Source: an uncultured Lachnospiraceae bacterium
GTDB taxonomy: Bacteria > Bacillota > Clostridia > Lachnospirales > Lachnospiraceae
Assembly (NCBI GenBank): GCA_944383835.1
Contig: CALWRE010000035.1
Span: 1-46,249 of the forward strand
Length of the DNA: 46,249 nucleotides
Direction: 5' to 3'
Below the pieces are notes generated by a model. The model did no database searches, was not told the DNA's origin, and was given only the letters and a program-made list of their open reading frames with translations. Numbering within the stretch: position 1 is the first letter of the stretch; each line of letters starts with the position of its first letter. Made by a program: the position numbers and the translations under genes. This document shows, piece by piece, positions 1 through 7,727 of the stretch.

Positions 1-276
1 GTCTCTGTCATTCTCCTGCTGTTTACCAGGCCATGGGCCGTGCGCTACCTGAACCGGCGGACGGTCCGCACCAATGCGGACAGCATCATCGGGACGACGG
101 TGCGGGTCACGGAACCGGTGGACAATATTTTGGAAAAGGGGGCTGCGCAGGCTGCCGGCAAGGAGTGGACGGCGCGGTCGAAAGAGGACGGAGTTACCTT
201 TGCGCCGGGAGAGCTTGCTGCGGTCAGCGAGATTCGCGGCGTTAAGCTTATTTTGGAGAAAAAGAAGGAGGACTGA
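1..276 (+). CDS. NfeD-like protein, C-terminal part (5' end outside window)
   Basis: The reading frame is open from the first base and ends with TGA at 274-276, so the gene begins before the window. The visible part starts with the end of a hydrophobic segment (VSVILLLFTRP) and continues into a small beta-rich domain with IIGTTVRVTEP and GVKLILEKK. This is the layout of NfeD proteins: membrane helices followed by a C-terminal OB-fold domain. NfeD-family genes usually sit directly before an SPFH/stomatin gene, and such a gene starts four bases downstream. NfeD proteins are membrane partners of SPFH proteins in membrane-domain organisation. A GTG at 40 is an internal codon rather than the start. 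The family call rests on motif and context. Confidence 0.75.
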   Translation, partial: VSVILLLFTRPWAVRYLNRRTVRTNADSIIGTTVRVTEPVDNILEKGAAQAAGKEWTARSKEDGVTFAPGELAAVSEIRGVKLILEKKKED

Positions 277-279
277 ACT

Positions 280-1232
280 ATGATTTCAGCAATTAGTGTC
301 GGGGGAGCCATTGGAATTCTGATCCTTTGCCTGGTGATTCTTCTGGTCGCAGCGTCCTGCGTCAAGATTGTGCCCCAGGCTTCGGCCATGGTTGTGGAGC
401 GTCTGGGAGGATATCTGGCCACCTGGCCCGTGGGCCTGCATTTTAAGGTTCCTTTCATCGACCGCATTGCGCGGCGGGTGAATCTGAAGGAGCAGGTGAT
501 CGATTTTAAGCCGCAGCCTGTGATTACCAAGGATAACGTTACGATGCAGATCGACACGGTGGTGTTTTTCCAGATCACCGACCCTAAGCTTTATGCCTAC
601 GGCGTGGAGAATCCGCTGATGGCCATCGAGAACCTGACGGCCACCACCCTGCGCAACATCATCGGCGATCTGGAGCTGGACGAGACCCTGACCTCCCGTG
701 AACTGATTAACTCCAAGATGCGCATTAACCTGGACGAGGCCACCGACCCCTGGGGCATAAAGGTAAACCGCGGGGAGCTAAAGAATATCACCCCGCCGGC
801 TGAGACCCGGGATCCCAGGGAAAACAGATGAAGGCCGAGCGCGAGCGCCGCGAGAAGATCCTGGTGGCCGAGGGCGAGAAGAAATCCTCGATCCTGGTTG
901 CGGAAGGAAAGAAGGAAGCGGCGATCCTGGAGGCAGAGGCGGAAAAAGAGGCGGCGATCCTTCGCGCCGAGGCGCAGAAGGAAGCGACGATCAAAGAGGC
1001 GGAAGGCCAGGCGGAGGCTATTTTGAAGATTCAGCAGGCCAATGCCGACGGTATCCGGGCGATCAAGGAGGCGGGAGCGGATTCGGCCGTCCTGCAGTTA
1101 AAGAGCCTGGAAGCCTTCACCAAGGCCGCCGATGGAAAGGCCACGAAGATTATCATCCCTTCGGAGATTCAGGGCCTGGCCGGAGCGGTCACAGCGATCA
1201 GCGAGCTGGCTAAGTCGGACGGCGCGAAATAA
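280..1232 (+). pseudogene. SPFH/stomatin-like protein (QmcA/HflK-C type) split by a -1 frameshift
   Basis: A ribosome site GGAGGA (267-272) precedes ATG 280. The first frame gives an N-terminal membrane helix and an SPFH/band-7 domain (VPQASAMVVERLGGY, PFIDRIARRVNLKEQ). It ends with TGA at 829-831, shortly after ELKNITPPAE. The second frame opens at ATG 828 and continues as the usual Lys/Glu/Ala coiled coil (VAEGEKKS, EAEGQAEAIL) to 1232. Intact relatives read through this point with a sequence like DAMEKQMKAERE, so one base, probably an A in the AAAA run at 821-826, is missing. Several non-conservative differences cluster in the 50 bases before the break. This is either a true frameshift mutation or a local sequence error. 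The product would be a membrane scaffold acting with NfeD. Confidence 0.8.
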
Positions 1233-1243
1233 GGGGCTGTCCT

Positions 1244-1558
1244 ATGCGTACCAGGAGAAAGAGCAGAAATCCCCATCTGACCGGGGTGGTGATGGATCTG
1301 GCTCACGTGGTTTTGTGCGTGGGGATCGTTGTCTGCGCCGTGATGATATTTTTGAACCCGGTTTATTATCAGCGATTGTTTCCCGTCGTTTTTGCGCTGG
1401 CAGCCTTGGTGCAGTTCCTCCATGGCTTCCCTAAGCTGGGAGGCTATCGCCAGAGCCATGGACTGGATAAAGGCTTGCTGGCGTCGGGAATCGTCCTTTG
1501 CATTCTGGGAGTTGTACTGGCCGCGCTTTCGGTGGTCAGCGCCGTGACGGTCTGGTAA
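1244..1558 (+). CDS. Small three-helix membrane protein, unknown function
   Basis: This 104-residue protein has a basic N-terminus (MRTRRKSR) and about three hydrophobic segments: VVLCVGIVVCAVMIFL, LFPVVFALAALVQFL and LLASGIVLCILGVVLAAL. It starts at ATG 1244 with AAGGGG at 1231-1236, 11 bases after the SPFH frame, so it is probably cotranscribed with nfeD and the SPFH gene. I do not recognise a characterised family; it resembles small uncharacterised integral membrane proteins common in Lachnospiraceae. An internal ATG before DLAHVV is an alternative start, but it would remove the positively charged N-terminus and has a poorer ribosome site. Confidence 0.65.
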   Translation: MRTRRKSRNPHLTGVVMDLAHVVLCVGIVVCAVMIFLNPVYYQRLFPVVFALAALVQFLHGFPKLGGYRQSHGLDKGLLASGIVLCILGVVLAALSVVSAVTVW

Positions 1559-1594
1559 AGGCTGTCCGCTGAAAATACTACAAAACAATATTTG

Positions 1595-1617
1595 TGAGGG
1601 CGCCGAAGGCGCCCTCA
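1595..1617 (+). terminator. Perfect GC-rich hairpin, possible weak terminator or attenuator
   Basis: The sequence TGAGGGCGCC-GAA-GGCGCCCTCA forms a perfect 10-bp stem with a three-base loop. It lies 36 bases after the preceding stop codon and 23 bases before the next start. Only TTG follows the stem rather than a run of T, so strong intrinsic termination is not expected. It may act as an attenuator or an mRNA end-protecting element. Confidence 0.45.
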
Positions 1618-1640
1618 TTGCTGCGACAGGAGGGAAACGG

Positions 1641-1970
1641 ATGGTATTGTGCGGAGCAAATTCGTACACGCAGAAATTTTATCTGAATGAGCAGTTTGCC
1701 ATGCTGCCGGAGAGGGTAAAGGAAGAACTGCAGATTCTTTGCGTAATCTATGTGGAGGATGTGGGCGGCATCCTGATGCTGGAGTATGATGAAGAGGGAA
1801 ATCTGGACTTCCGTGTGGAAGCGGACGAGGCGGATTATCTTTTTGACGAGATCGGCAGCGTCCTGAAAATAAAGCAGCTGCGGGATGAAAAGAGGGAGCT
1901 CCTGGAATCGCTGGAGCTTTTTTACCGCACCTTTTTCCTGGAGGGCAAGAAGCAGGAGGCCGAAGAATGA
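1641..1970 (+). CDS. Small acidic protein of the DUF6145 type
   Basis: The 109-residue soluble protein starts at ATG 1641 behind a strong AGGAGGG (1628-1634). It has a mixed alpha/beta sequence with YVEDVGGILMLEYDEEGNL in the middle and an acidic helical C-terminus (LRDEKRELLESLELFY). The pattern matches, from memory, the uncharacterised lachnospiraceal family DUF6145; that assignment should be treated as tentative. Its stop codon overlaps the dusB start by four bases (ATGA at 1967-1970), so the two are translationally coupled. No catalytic motif is visible. Confidence 0.65.
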   Translation: MVLCGANSYTQKFYLNEQFAMLPERVKEELQILCVIYVEDVGGILMLEYDEEGNLDFRVEADEADYLFDEIGSVLKIKQLRDEKRELLESLELFYRTFFLEGKKQEAEE

Positions 1971-2947
1971 ACCGGCTGCAGCCATTGACCATCGGCAGCT
2001 GCCGGGTGGACATGCCGGTACTGCTGGCCCCGATGGCCGGTGTCTCCGACCTGGCCTTCCGCCTTTTGTGCCGGGAGATGGGGGCCGGGCTGGTATGTAC
2101 GGAGATGGTCAGCGTCAAGGCCATCTTCTACGGCAACCGGGGAACAAAGGAACTGATGGAATCCCGCCCCGAAGAGAGGCCCCTCGCCCTGCAGCTGTTT
2201 GGCTCCGATCCGGAGCTGATGGGAGAGATCGCCGCCCAGGTGGAGGATGGTCCCTGGGATATCCTGGACGTCAATATGGGCTGTCCGGTGCCGAAAGTGG
2301 TGAAAAACGGAGACGGCTCCGCCCTGTTGAAAGAACCGGGAAAGATCGAGAAAATCGTTTCCGCGATGACAAAGGCGGTGAAGAAGCCGGTGACCGTGAA
2401 GATACGCAAAGGGTTTGAGCTGGAGGACGAGTGCGCCGTGGAGGCGGCCCTGGCGGCCCAGGCCGGAGGGGCGGCGGCCGTGACCGTCCATGGCAGGACC
2501 AGGGAGCAGTATTACAGCGGCCGGGCCGACTGGCAGGCCATTCGCCGGGTCAGGGAGGCGGTGCGCATTCCGGTGATTGGCAACGGCGATGTGGCCAGCG
2601 GTGCGGACGCGGTCCGAATGCTTGAGGAGACCGGCGCGGCCGGCATCGCCGTAGGCCGGGCTGCCAAGGGAAATCCCTGGATTTTCCGCGAGATTCGGGC
2701 GGCCCTTCTGGGCGAGGAGATTCCGCCCCGGCCGGACGCAGAGGAAATCGGCCGGATGATTCTGCGCCACCTGCAGCTGGAGCTTATGTATAAGCCGGAG
2801 CTGGTGGCGGTGCGGGAGATGCGAAAGCATGTGGCCTGGTATACGGCCGGCCTGCCGGGAAGCTCCGCTCTTCGGAGAAGGGTAAACGAAATCGGGACGG
2901 CGGCGGAATTGGAAGAGATGGTGCATGCACGGATCATTGGCCGCTGA
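1967..2947 (+). CDS. dusB: tRNA-dihydrouridine synthase DusB
   Basis: DusB is an FMN-dependent enzyme that reduces specific uridines in the D-loop of tRNA to dihydrouridine using NADPH. The 326-residue length is normal. Visible family motifs are LLAPMAGVSDLAFRLL at the N-terminus, QLFGSDPELM, DVNMGCPVPKVVKNGDGSAL with the catalytic cysteine in GCP, the lysine-containing KIRKGF, the TVHGRTREQYYSG phosphate-binding segment, IPVIGNGDV and GIAVGRAAKGNPWIF. A helical C-terminal domain follows. The start at ATG 1967 overlaps the upstream stop codon, suggesting coupled translation. The order dusB, greA, lysS is common in Clostridia. Confidence 0.95.
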   Translation: MNRLQPLTIGSCRVDMPVLLAPMAGVSDLAFRLLCREMGAGLVCTEMVSVKAIFYGNRGTKELMESRPEERPLALQLFGSDPELMGEIAAQVEDGPWDILDVNMGCPVPKVVKNGDGSALLKEPGKIEKIVSAMTKAVKKPVTVKIRKGFELEDECAVEAALAAQAGGAAAVTVHGRTREQYYSGRADWQAIRRVREAVRIPVIGNGDVASGADAVRMLEETGAAGIAVGRAAKGNPWIFREIRAALLGEEIPPRPDAEEIGRMILRHLQLELMYKPELVAVREMRKHVAWYTAGLPGSSALRRRVNEIGTAAELEEMVHARIIGR

Positions 2948-3019
2948 GGCCGGCATAATCTGTCCCCGGCCGAATATACTATAGGGAGGGAACACAAGGG
3001 CAGAATCCATGGCGTCCAC

Positions 3020-3048
3020 TTGACATTGACAGGCGTCTGTGATATTAT
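3020..3048 (+). promoter_or_regulatory. Sigma-A promoter for greA-lysS
   Basis: TTGACA at 3020-3025 and TATTAT at 3043-3048 are separated by exactly 17 bases, an excellent housekeeping promoter. An overlapping second TTGACA (3026-3031) and TATACT (3046-3051) are also present but are spaced less well. Transcription would start near 3055, giving a leader of about 40 bases before greA. Confidence 0.8.
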
Positions 3049-3096
3049 ACTGCTCATGTTAAAAGGTCAAAAGACCAATCAAGGAAGGTGTTAAGT

Positions 3097-3582
3097 ATGG
3101 CAGAGAATAAGAAAAATATCCTGACATATGCAGGGTTGAAGAAACTGGAGGATGAGCTGCAGGATCTGAAGGTGGTCCGCCGTCAGGAGGTGGCCCAGAA
3201 GATCAAGGAGGCCAGAGAGCAGGGGGATTTGTCTGAGAACGCGGAATACGATGCGGCCAAGGATGAGCAGAGAGACATCGAGGCCCGTATCGAGGAACTG
3301 GAAAAGATCCTAAAGAATGTCGAGGTCGTGGTGGAAGACGAGATCGATCTGGACAAGATCAACGTGGGCTGCCGCGTAAAGGTGTACGATGTGGAGTACG
3401 ATGAGGAGATGGAGTTCGCCATCGTGGGTTCCACGGAGGCCAACAGCCTGGAGAATAAGATTTCCAATGAGTCACCTGTGGGCAAGGCCCTGCTGGGCAA
3501 GAAAGTCGGGGATACCGTAAAGGTGGAGACCCAGGCAGGCGAAATCGAGTATAAGGTACTGGAGATACAGAGAGTTTCCTAA
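3097..3582 (+). CDS. greA: Transcription elongation factor GreA
   Basis: GreA enters the secondary channel of RNA polymerase and stimulates cleavage of backtracked transcripts. The 161-residue protein has the usual N-terminal antiparallel coiled coil ([20 protein letters not shown], then [16 protein letters not shown] with the acidic tip residues) and the C-terminal FKBP-like globular domain ([15 protein letters not shown]). ATG 3097 is chosen because AAGGAAGG (3081-3088) sits eight bases before it; a GTG at 3088 lies inside that site. A good promoter lies just upstream and lysS follows 22 bases after the stop. Confidence 0.96.
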   Translation: MAENKKNILTYAGLKKLEDELQDLKVVRRQEVAQKIKEAREQGDLSENAEYDAAKDEQRDIEARIEELEKILKNVEVVVEDEIDLDKINVGCRVKVYDVEYDEEMEFAIVGSTEANSLENKISNESPVGKALLGKKVGDTVKVETQAGEIEYKVLEIQRVS

Positions 3583-3604
3583 AGAAAAAGAGAGGGAGAA
3601 AAAG

Positions 3605-5587
3605 GTGGAGCAGGAGAATCGAAGCCAGGCCGCTAAGGGCCAGGACTTAAATCAGCTTTTGAAGGTGCGCCGCGAGAAACTCGCGGCTTTGCAGGCGGAG
3701 GGGAAGGACCCCTTTCAGATCACCCGCTTTGATGTGACCAACCACACGGCGGATATCCTGGAGCATTTTGAGGAATACGAGGGCAAGGAGGTTGTCATTG
3801 CCGGCCGCATGATGGCGAAGCGGGTGATGGGCAAGGCCTCCTTTGGCAATCTGGCAGATCTGAAAGGAAACATCCAGTTTTACGCCGCCCGCGACAATCT
3901 GGGCGAGGAGCCCTATAAGGCATTTAAAAAGCTGGATATCGGCGATATTATCGGCGTCCGCGGCGAGGTGTTCCGGACACATGCAGGCGAGATCTCTGTC
4001 AAAGCGATGGAGATTACTTTATTGTCCAAGAGCCTGCAGACGCTGCCGGAGAAATACCACGGCCTGACGGATACGGACGCCAGATACCGCCAGCGCTATG
4101 TGGATCTGATCATGAATCCCGAGGTAAAGGAAACCTTTGTCAAGCGTTCCGCTATCCTGCGGGAGATCCGCAGCTTCCTGGACAGCCGCGGCTTTATGGA
4201 GGTGGAGACCCCGATGCTGGTAGCCAATGCCGGCGGGGCGGCGGCGCGGCCTTTTGAGACCTATTACAATGCTTTGGATGAGGATGTGAAGCTGCGCATT
4301 TCCCTGGAGCTTTATCTGAAGCGTCTGATCGTCGGCGGCCTGGAGAGAGTCTATGAGATCGGCCGCGTTTTCCGCAACGAGGGCGTGGACACCAGGCATA
4401 ACCCGGAGTTTACGCTGATGGAGCTGTACCAGGCTTATACGGACTACAACGGAATGATGGAGCTGACGGAGAGCATGTTCCGCCATGTGGCCGAGAAGGT
4501 CTGCGGCACCACGCTGATTCCCTACGGCGATGCGATGATCGACCTGGGCAAGCCTTTCGAGCGGATGACCATGGTGGAGGCCGTAAAGAAATACGCTGGC
4601 GTGGACTTTGACCAGGTGGCGGATACCGCCGAGGCAAAGCGTCTGGCCGACGAGAGGGGCATTCAGTATGAGGATCGCCATGCCAAGGGAGACATTCTGA
4701 ATCTCTTCTTTGAGGAATATGTGGAAGAGCACCTGATCCAGCCGATCTTTATCACGGATCATCCGGTGGAGATTTCTCCTCTGACCAAGAGAAAGCCGGA
4801 CAAGCCGGACTATGTGGAGCGCTTCGAGCTGTTTATCTACGGCCGCGAAATGTGCAACGCCTATTCGGAGCTCAACGATCCCATCGACCAGCGCCATCGC
4901 TTCGAGGAGCAGGAGAAGCTCCTGGCCCAGGGCGACGAGGAGGCCAATCACACCGACGAGGACTTCTTAAACGCTCTGGAGATCGGCATGCCTCCGACAG
5001 GCGGCATCGGCTACGGCATCGACCGTCTGGTGATGCTTTTGACCAATTCGCCGGCCATAAGGGACGTGCTGCTGTTCCCGACAATGAAGTCCTTGGATAA
5101 AAAGGAGACGGCGAAGAAGGGAGAGGCTGCGCCGGAGAAGGCCGCCGCAGGCGAGCCGGCCGAGGATAGGGCGCCGCAGGAGGGAGGGCCGCAGGCGTCC
5201 TCGCTGCAGCTTGACCTGTCCAAGGTAAAGGTTGAACCTTTGTTTGCCGATATGGTGGATTTTGAAACCTTCTCCAAGTCGGATTTCCGTGTGGTGAAGG
5301 TCGAGGCCTGCGAGGCGGTGCCTAAGTCGAAGAAGCTTCTCAAATTTACGCTGAACGACGGGACGGAACGCCGCCGCACGATCTTAAGCGGCATTCACGA
5401 GTATTATGAGCCGGAGGAGCTGGTAGGAAAGACCTGCGTGGCCATTACCAACCTGCCGCCCAGAAAGATGATGGGCATCGATTCCGAAGGAATGCTGATT
5501 TCCGCCGTCTATGAGTATGACGGACACGAGGGGCTGAACCTTTTGATGCTGGAGGATGGGATTCCGGCAGGGGCGAAGCTGTACTAA
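3605..5587 (+). CDS. lysS: Lysyl-tRNA synthetase (class II) with C-terminal tRNA-binding domain
   Basis: The enzyme charges tRNA-Lys. An N-terminal anticodon-binding OB fold ([19 protein letters not shown], about residues 60-165) is followed by the class II catalytic core. The core contains RFVF-type motif 2 ([16 protein letters not shown]) and motif 3 ([12 protein letters not shown]), ending near residue 500. A low-complexity Lys/Glu/Ala linker then leads into an extra domain of about 105 residues ([32 protein letters not shown]). That domain is the Trbp111/EMAP-II-like OB fold more familiar from the MetRS C-terminus. Total length of 660 exceeds the usual ~500 for this reason. The start is GTG 3605 with GAGGGAG at 3592-3598. 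Confidence 0.95.
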   Translation: MEQENRSQAAKGQDLNQLLKVRREKLAALQAEGKDPFQITRFDVTNHTADILEHFEEYEGKEVVIAGRMMAKRVMGKASFGNLADLKGNIQFYAARDNLGEEPYKAFKKLDIGDIIGVRGEVFRTHAGEISVKAMEITLLSKSLQTLPEKYHGLTDTDARYRQRYVDLIMNPEVKETFVKRSAILREIRSFLDSRGFMEVETPMLVANAGGAAARPFETYYNALDEDVKLRISLELYLKRLIVGGLERVYEIGRVFRNEGVDTRHNPEFTLMELYQAYTDYNGMMELTESMFRHVAEKVCGTTLIPYGDAMIDLGKPFERMTMVEAVKKYAGVDFDQVADTAEAKRLADERGIQYEDRHAKGDILNLFFEEYVEEHLIQPIFITDHPVEISPLTKRKPDKPDYVERFELFIYGREMCNAYSELNDPIDQRHRFEEQEKLLAQGDEEANHTDEDFLNALEIGMPPTGGIGYGIDRLVMLLTNSPAIRDVLLFPTMKSLDKKETAKKGEAAPEKAAAGEPAEDRAPQEGGPQASSLQLDLSKVKVEPLFADMVDFETFSKSDFRVVKVEACEAVPKSKKLLKFTLNDGTERRRTILSGIHEYYEPEELVGKTCVAITNLPPRKMMGIDSEGMLISAVYEYDGHEGLNLLMLEDGIPAGAKLY

Positions 5588-5678
5588 AAAATCTATTGTG
5601 ATATGTGTATCCAGGGAAGCGGCAGGGATGGCAGAAAACTTGAGCCGCCGCTGCCTGTTTAAAGGGCATAAAAGACAA

Positions 5679-5718
5679 GAAACGCCGATACATAGAGAGC
5701 TCTGTGTATCGGCGTTTC
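5679..5718 (-). terminator. Long hairpin terminator between lysS and the convergent gene
   Basis: An almost perfect inverted repeat of about 19 bp per arm, with one G-T wobble, is centred at 5698/5699. Its arms begin GAAACGCCGATACA and end TGTATCGGCGTTTC. On the minus strand it lies 25 bases after the stop of the AlbA_2 gene and is followed by TTGTCTTTTATG, a moderate T tract. It probably terminates that gene and may also stop lysS transcripts from the other side. Confidence 0.75.
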
Positions 5719-5743
5719 CAATCTTGGCATCGGATCACCACTT

Positions 5744-7105
5744 TTACGATTCTCCGTTTATTTGCCAGTGTCCATTTTTGGTTGCGCCGATTCTTGTGAT
5801 TACGCCCTTTTCTTTTAAAGCTTTGATACGGGCAGCAACCGTTTTTCTGCTCACAGAGAGTTTATCAGCAATATCGGACATGGAATATCCGGGATCTTCG
5901 AGGATAATATTAAGGACTTCCTGCTCTTTTGCAGTCACCTTTGCAGTCACCTTTGCAGTCACCCTTTCATTAACTGTAGAAGTAAAGGTACGGACAATTC
6001 TGTCTTCTGGACCTGTGAATTTAATCATGATATCGCCAGGATGGACAGTATATTCTGGCAGGGGAACACCATCTTCCGAACAAGCCTGACAAATCTTTTC
6101 GACACCACGTCCCCAACTTTCAATAAAACCAGCGAGATAATAGACATTTGCAATACTGGGATTATACGGTTTGGAAGTATGCTTCTGCATTAAGTTCTCA
6201 GCCGTCCAGTTTTCTGGAAGTCTTCCGCAGTTTGCAATGTATAATTTGTCTTCATAAACGCTGATCTGGATTGGAGTGCAGGATTCATACTGCTTATGGC
6301 ATAAAGCATTCAAGAGGGCTTCCCTCAGGGCTGCATTTGGGACAAAGTAGCGTTCAATTCTCTGCATACCCTCATAGGAGATTTTGGCTTTCATATACTT
6401 TAGATGGATTACCTCTATGATTTTATCTATTTGCTCCAGAAGCGACCCATGTATTTCATCCTGATATACCAGGTCTGCATTCGTTTCAAAAAAACCGATT
6501 TTTGTATATGCGCCCAACTGCCAGCGATCAGGATTTTTGCTGAACAATAGCATCGCTGCATTTGTATAGTACCCTGCATTGGTCAGGCGAAGCTTCTCCA
6601 TCAGGATATCTTTCGGCTCATCTAAAACGCTTTCATCAAGCCGCTGTTTTTTAGCTGCCAAGGATTTGAATCGATTGACAAGTTCATCGTCGATATCGTC
6701 AATCGTAAAACCGGGCAGGGGCATATTATCCCAGGAAGCGCCGCGTTTGCGGAGAATGAAACTTTCCAGCTCCGGGCCGGAGAGCGTCTGCATGGTGCTT
6801 CCGCTGCGATAATAGTAAACACCCTTGCAGGAAATCGCAACAGGATAGGGAGGAACTATAATTTCAATATATTCTTTTCCATTCTGTTCCAAACAATTTA
6901 CATCGACAACGATACTCATGGCATTGCGAATCTTATTGGGAATATCCTCCAACAGTTTGCGGGGGTTATTTAGACCGATAACTTGTCCATTATCATCACA
7001 GCCGATATATATCTTTCCGCCTTGCGCATTTGCAAAACCGCAGATCCATTCCAGATAATCGTCTTTCCACTTGGATTTCCACTCTATATTTTGATTTTCA
7101 GGCAT
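5744..7105 (-). CDS. AlbA_2 (Schlafen-type) ATP-binding protein with winged HTH
   Basis: The 453-residue protein starts at ATG 7105 with GAGGAAG seven bases upstream on the minus strand; a more upstream ATG at 7141 lacks such a site. Residues 1-120 form the AlbA_2 domain (ENQNIEWKSKWKDDYLEWIC, FANAQGGKIYIGCDDNGQV). The middle has an HATPase-like ATP-binding module (ALREALLNALCHKQYES, IANCGRLPENW, WGRGVEKI) as in RecG-like regulators. The C-terminus is a winged helix (MSDIADKLSVSRKTVAARIKAL). Members are thought to be transcription regulators, often in accessory or stress loci; the ligand is unknown. Base usage is more AT-rich than its neighbours, and it stands alone on the opposite strand with its own promoter and terminator, which suggests acquisition. 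Confidence 0.8.
   Translation of the reverse strand: MPENQNIEWKSKWKDDYLEWICGFANAQGGKIYIGCDDNGQVIGLNNPRKLLEDIPNKIRNAMSIVVDVNCLEQNGKEYIEIIVPPYPVAISCKGVYYYRSGSTMQTLSGPELESFILRKRGASWDNMPLPGFTIDDIDDELVNRFKSLAAKKQRLDESVLDEPKDILMEKLRLTNAGYYTNAAMLLFSKNPDRWQLGAYTKIGFFETNADLVYQDEIHGSLLEQIDKIIEVIHLKYMKAKISYEGMQRIERYFVPNAALREALLNALCHKQYESCTPIQISVYEDKLYIANCGRLPENWTAENLMQKHTSKPYNPSIANVYYLAGFIESWGRGVEKICQACSEDGVPLPEYTVHPGDIMIKFTGPEDRIVRTFTSTVNERVTAKVTAKVTAKEQEVLNIILEDPGYSMSDIADKLSVSRKTVAARIKALKEKGVITRIGATKNGHWQINGES
5928..5963. repeat. Three tandem 12-bp units encoding a Val-Thr-Ala-Lys linker
   Basis: The unit TTTGCAGTCACC occurs three times without interruption. On the minus strand it encodes the VTAK repeat between the ATP-binding part and the winged helix of the AlbA_2 protein. 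Because the unit is a multiple of three, copy-number change would alter the linker length without breaking the frame. Confidence 0.9.
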
Positions 7106-7198
7106 GGTGTTCTTCCTCGCATTTCTTAATAAATGCCCCATTTTTTTCGGCTTCTGTAGCGGTCATAAATTTTATAATTGATCGCCTTGTTGTTATTT

Positions 7199-7227
7199 AT
7201 TATATTCAGTTATTAACAAAATAGCAA
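7199..7227 (-). promoter_or_regulatory. Sigma-A promoter of the AlbA_2 gene
   Basis: Read on the minus strand, TTGCTA (plus positions 7222-7227) and TATAAT (7199-7204) are separated by 17 bases. This gives a leader of about 85 bases before ATG 7105. Confidence 0.7.
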
Positions 7228-7636
7228 GAGGCTATGCAAATGGCAGAGTTTGAATAAATCTCTGATACAAAGCGGCCAGCAGACAGGCACAGTATTATTT
7301 ATGGACACCACATGAAAAATGGAACCAAGTTTTCCAGGCCGGATTAAAAAAATTGGGATTTTTTTTATTTAGGGCTTGCAAAATCTCCAGATTCATGTAC
7401 AATATATACAACAAACAAATTTTCATTCTTACCACTGCATCTATACTGGCTTTCTGCCAGGCTGCGGGGAGATCCTCTTTCGCGCAGCATATTTTCACCT
7501 ATTATAATTACCCATCCTACAAGACGTTTCTTTTGTTTTCAAAAACTTTTCGGATAATATTCCACATATCCCCAAAACTGGGCGTTTAATGAAACAAAAC
7601 CTCTTTATAGAGCTGTTTTCCGAGCTTTTTGCGGAG
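7228..7636. other. Intergenic stretch between the AlbA_2 gene and the T7SS operon
   Basis: I see no convincing gene here. The stretch is AT-rich and holds A and T runs near 7346-7370, a plus-strand promoter candidate at 7376-7403, and short open frames that lack ribosome sites and recognisable sequence. It is the likely control region of the long secretion operon. Confidence 0.5.
7376..7403 (+). promoter_or_regulatory. Candidate promoter of the T7SS operon
   Basis: TTGCAA (7376-7381) and TACAAT (7398-7403) are 16 bases apart in an AT-rich setting. It is the best sigma-A-like match I can see upstream of the operon, with a leader of about 240 bases before the first ribosome site. Confidence 0.5.
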
Positions 7637-7727
7637 AAAGGAGGCGGGACCTATAAAATTCAAGACAAAAACAATGGGGTACCAGCTCATTGTGTAGGCC
7701 TGGACCGGACGAGGGGAGCGTCTGGAT
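7637..7727 (+). other. Damaged 5' end of the first FHA gene: strong ribosome site, ATA codon, in-frame TAG
   Basis: AAAGGAGG at 7637-7644 is one of the best ribosome sites in the window, yet eight bases further on, where a start belongs, the codon is ATA (7653-7655). From there the frame is the same as that of the FHA gene and reads IKFKTKTMGYQLIV, then TAG (7695-7697), then AWTGRGERLD into Met 7728. The arrangement suggests an original start at 7653 lost by ATG to ATA, plus an amber codon at position 15. An ATG at 7674 is in frame but also lies before the stop. Confidence 0.55.

Noticed and set aside
3026-3051. Second overlapping promoter TTGACA-14-TATACT upstream of greA
   Set aside because: The 14-base spacing is too short for sigma-A; the 17-base pair 3020-3048 explains the region better.
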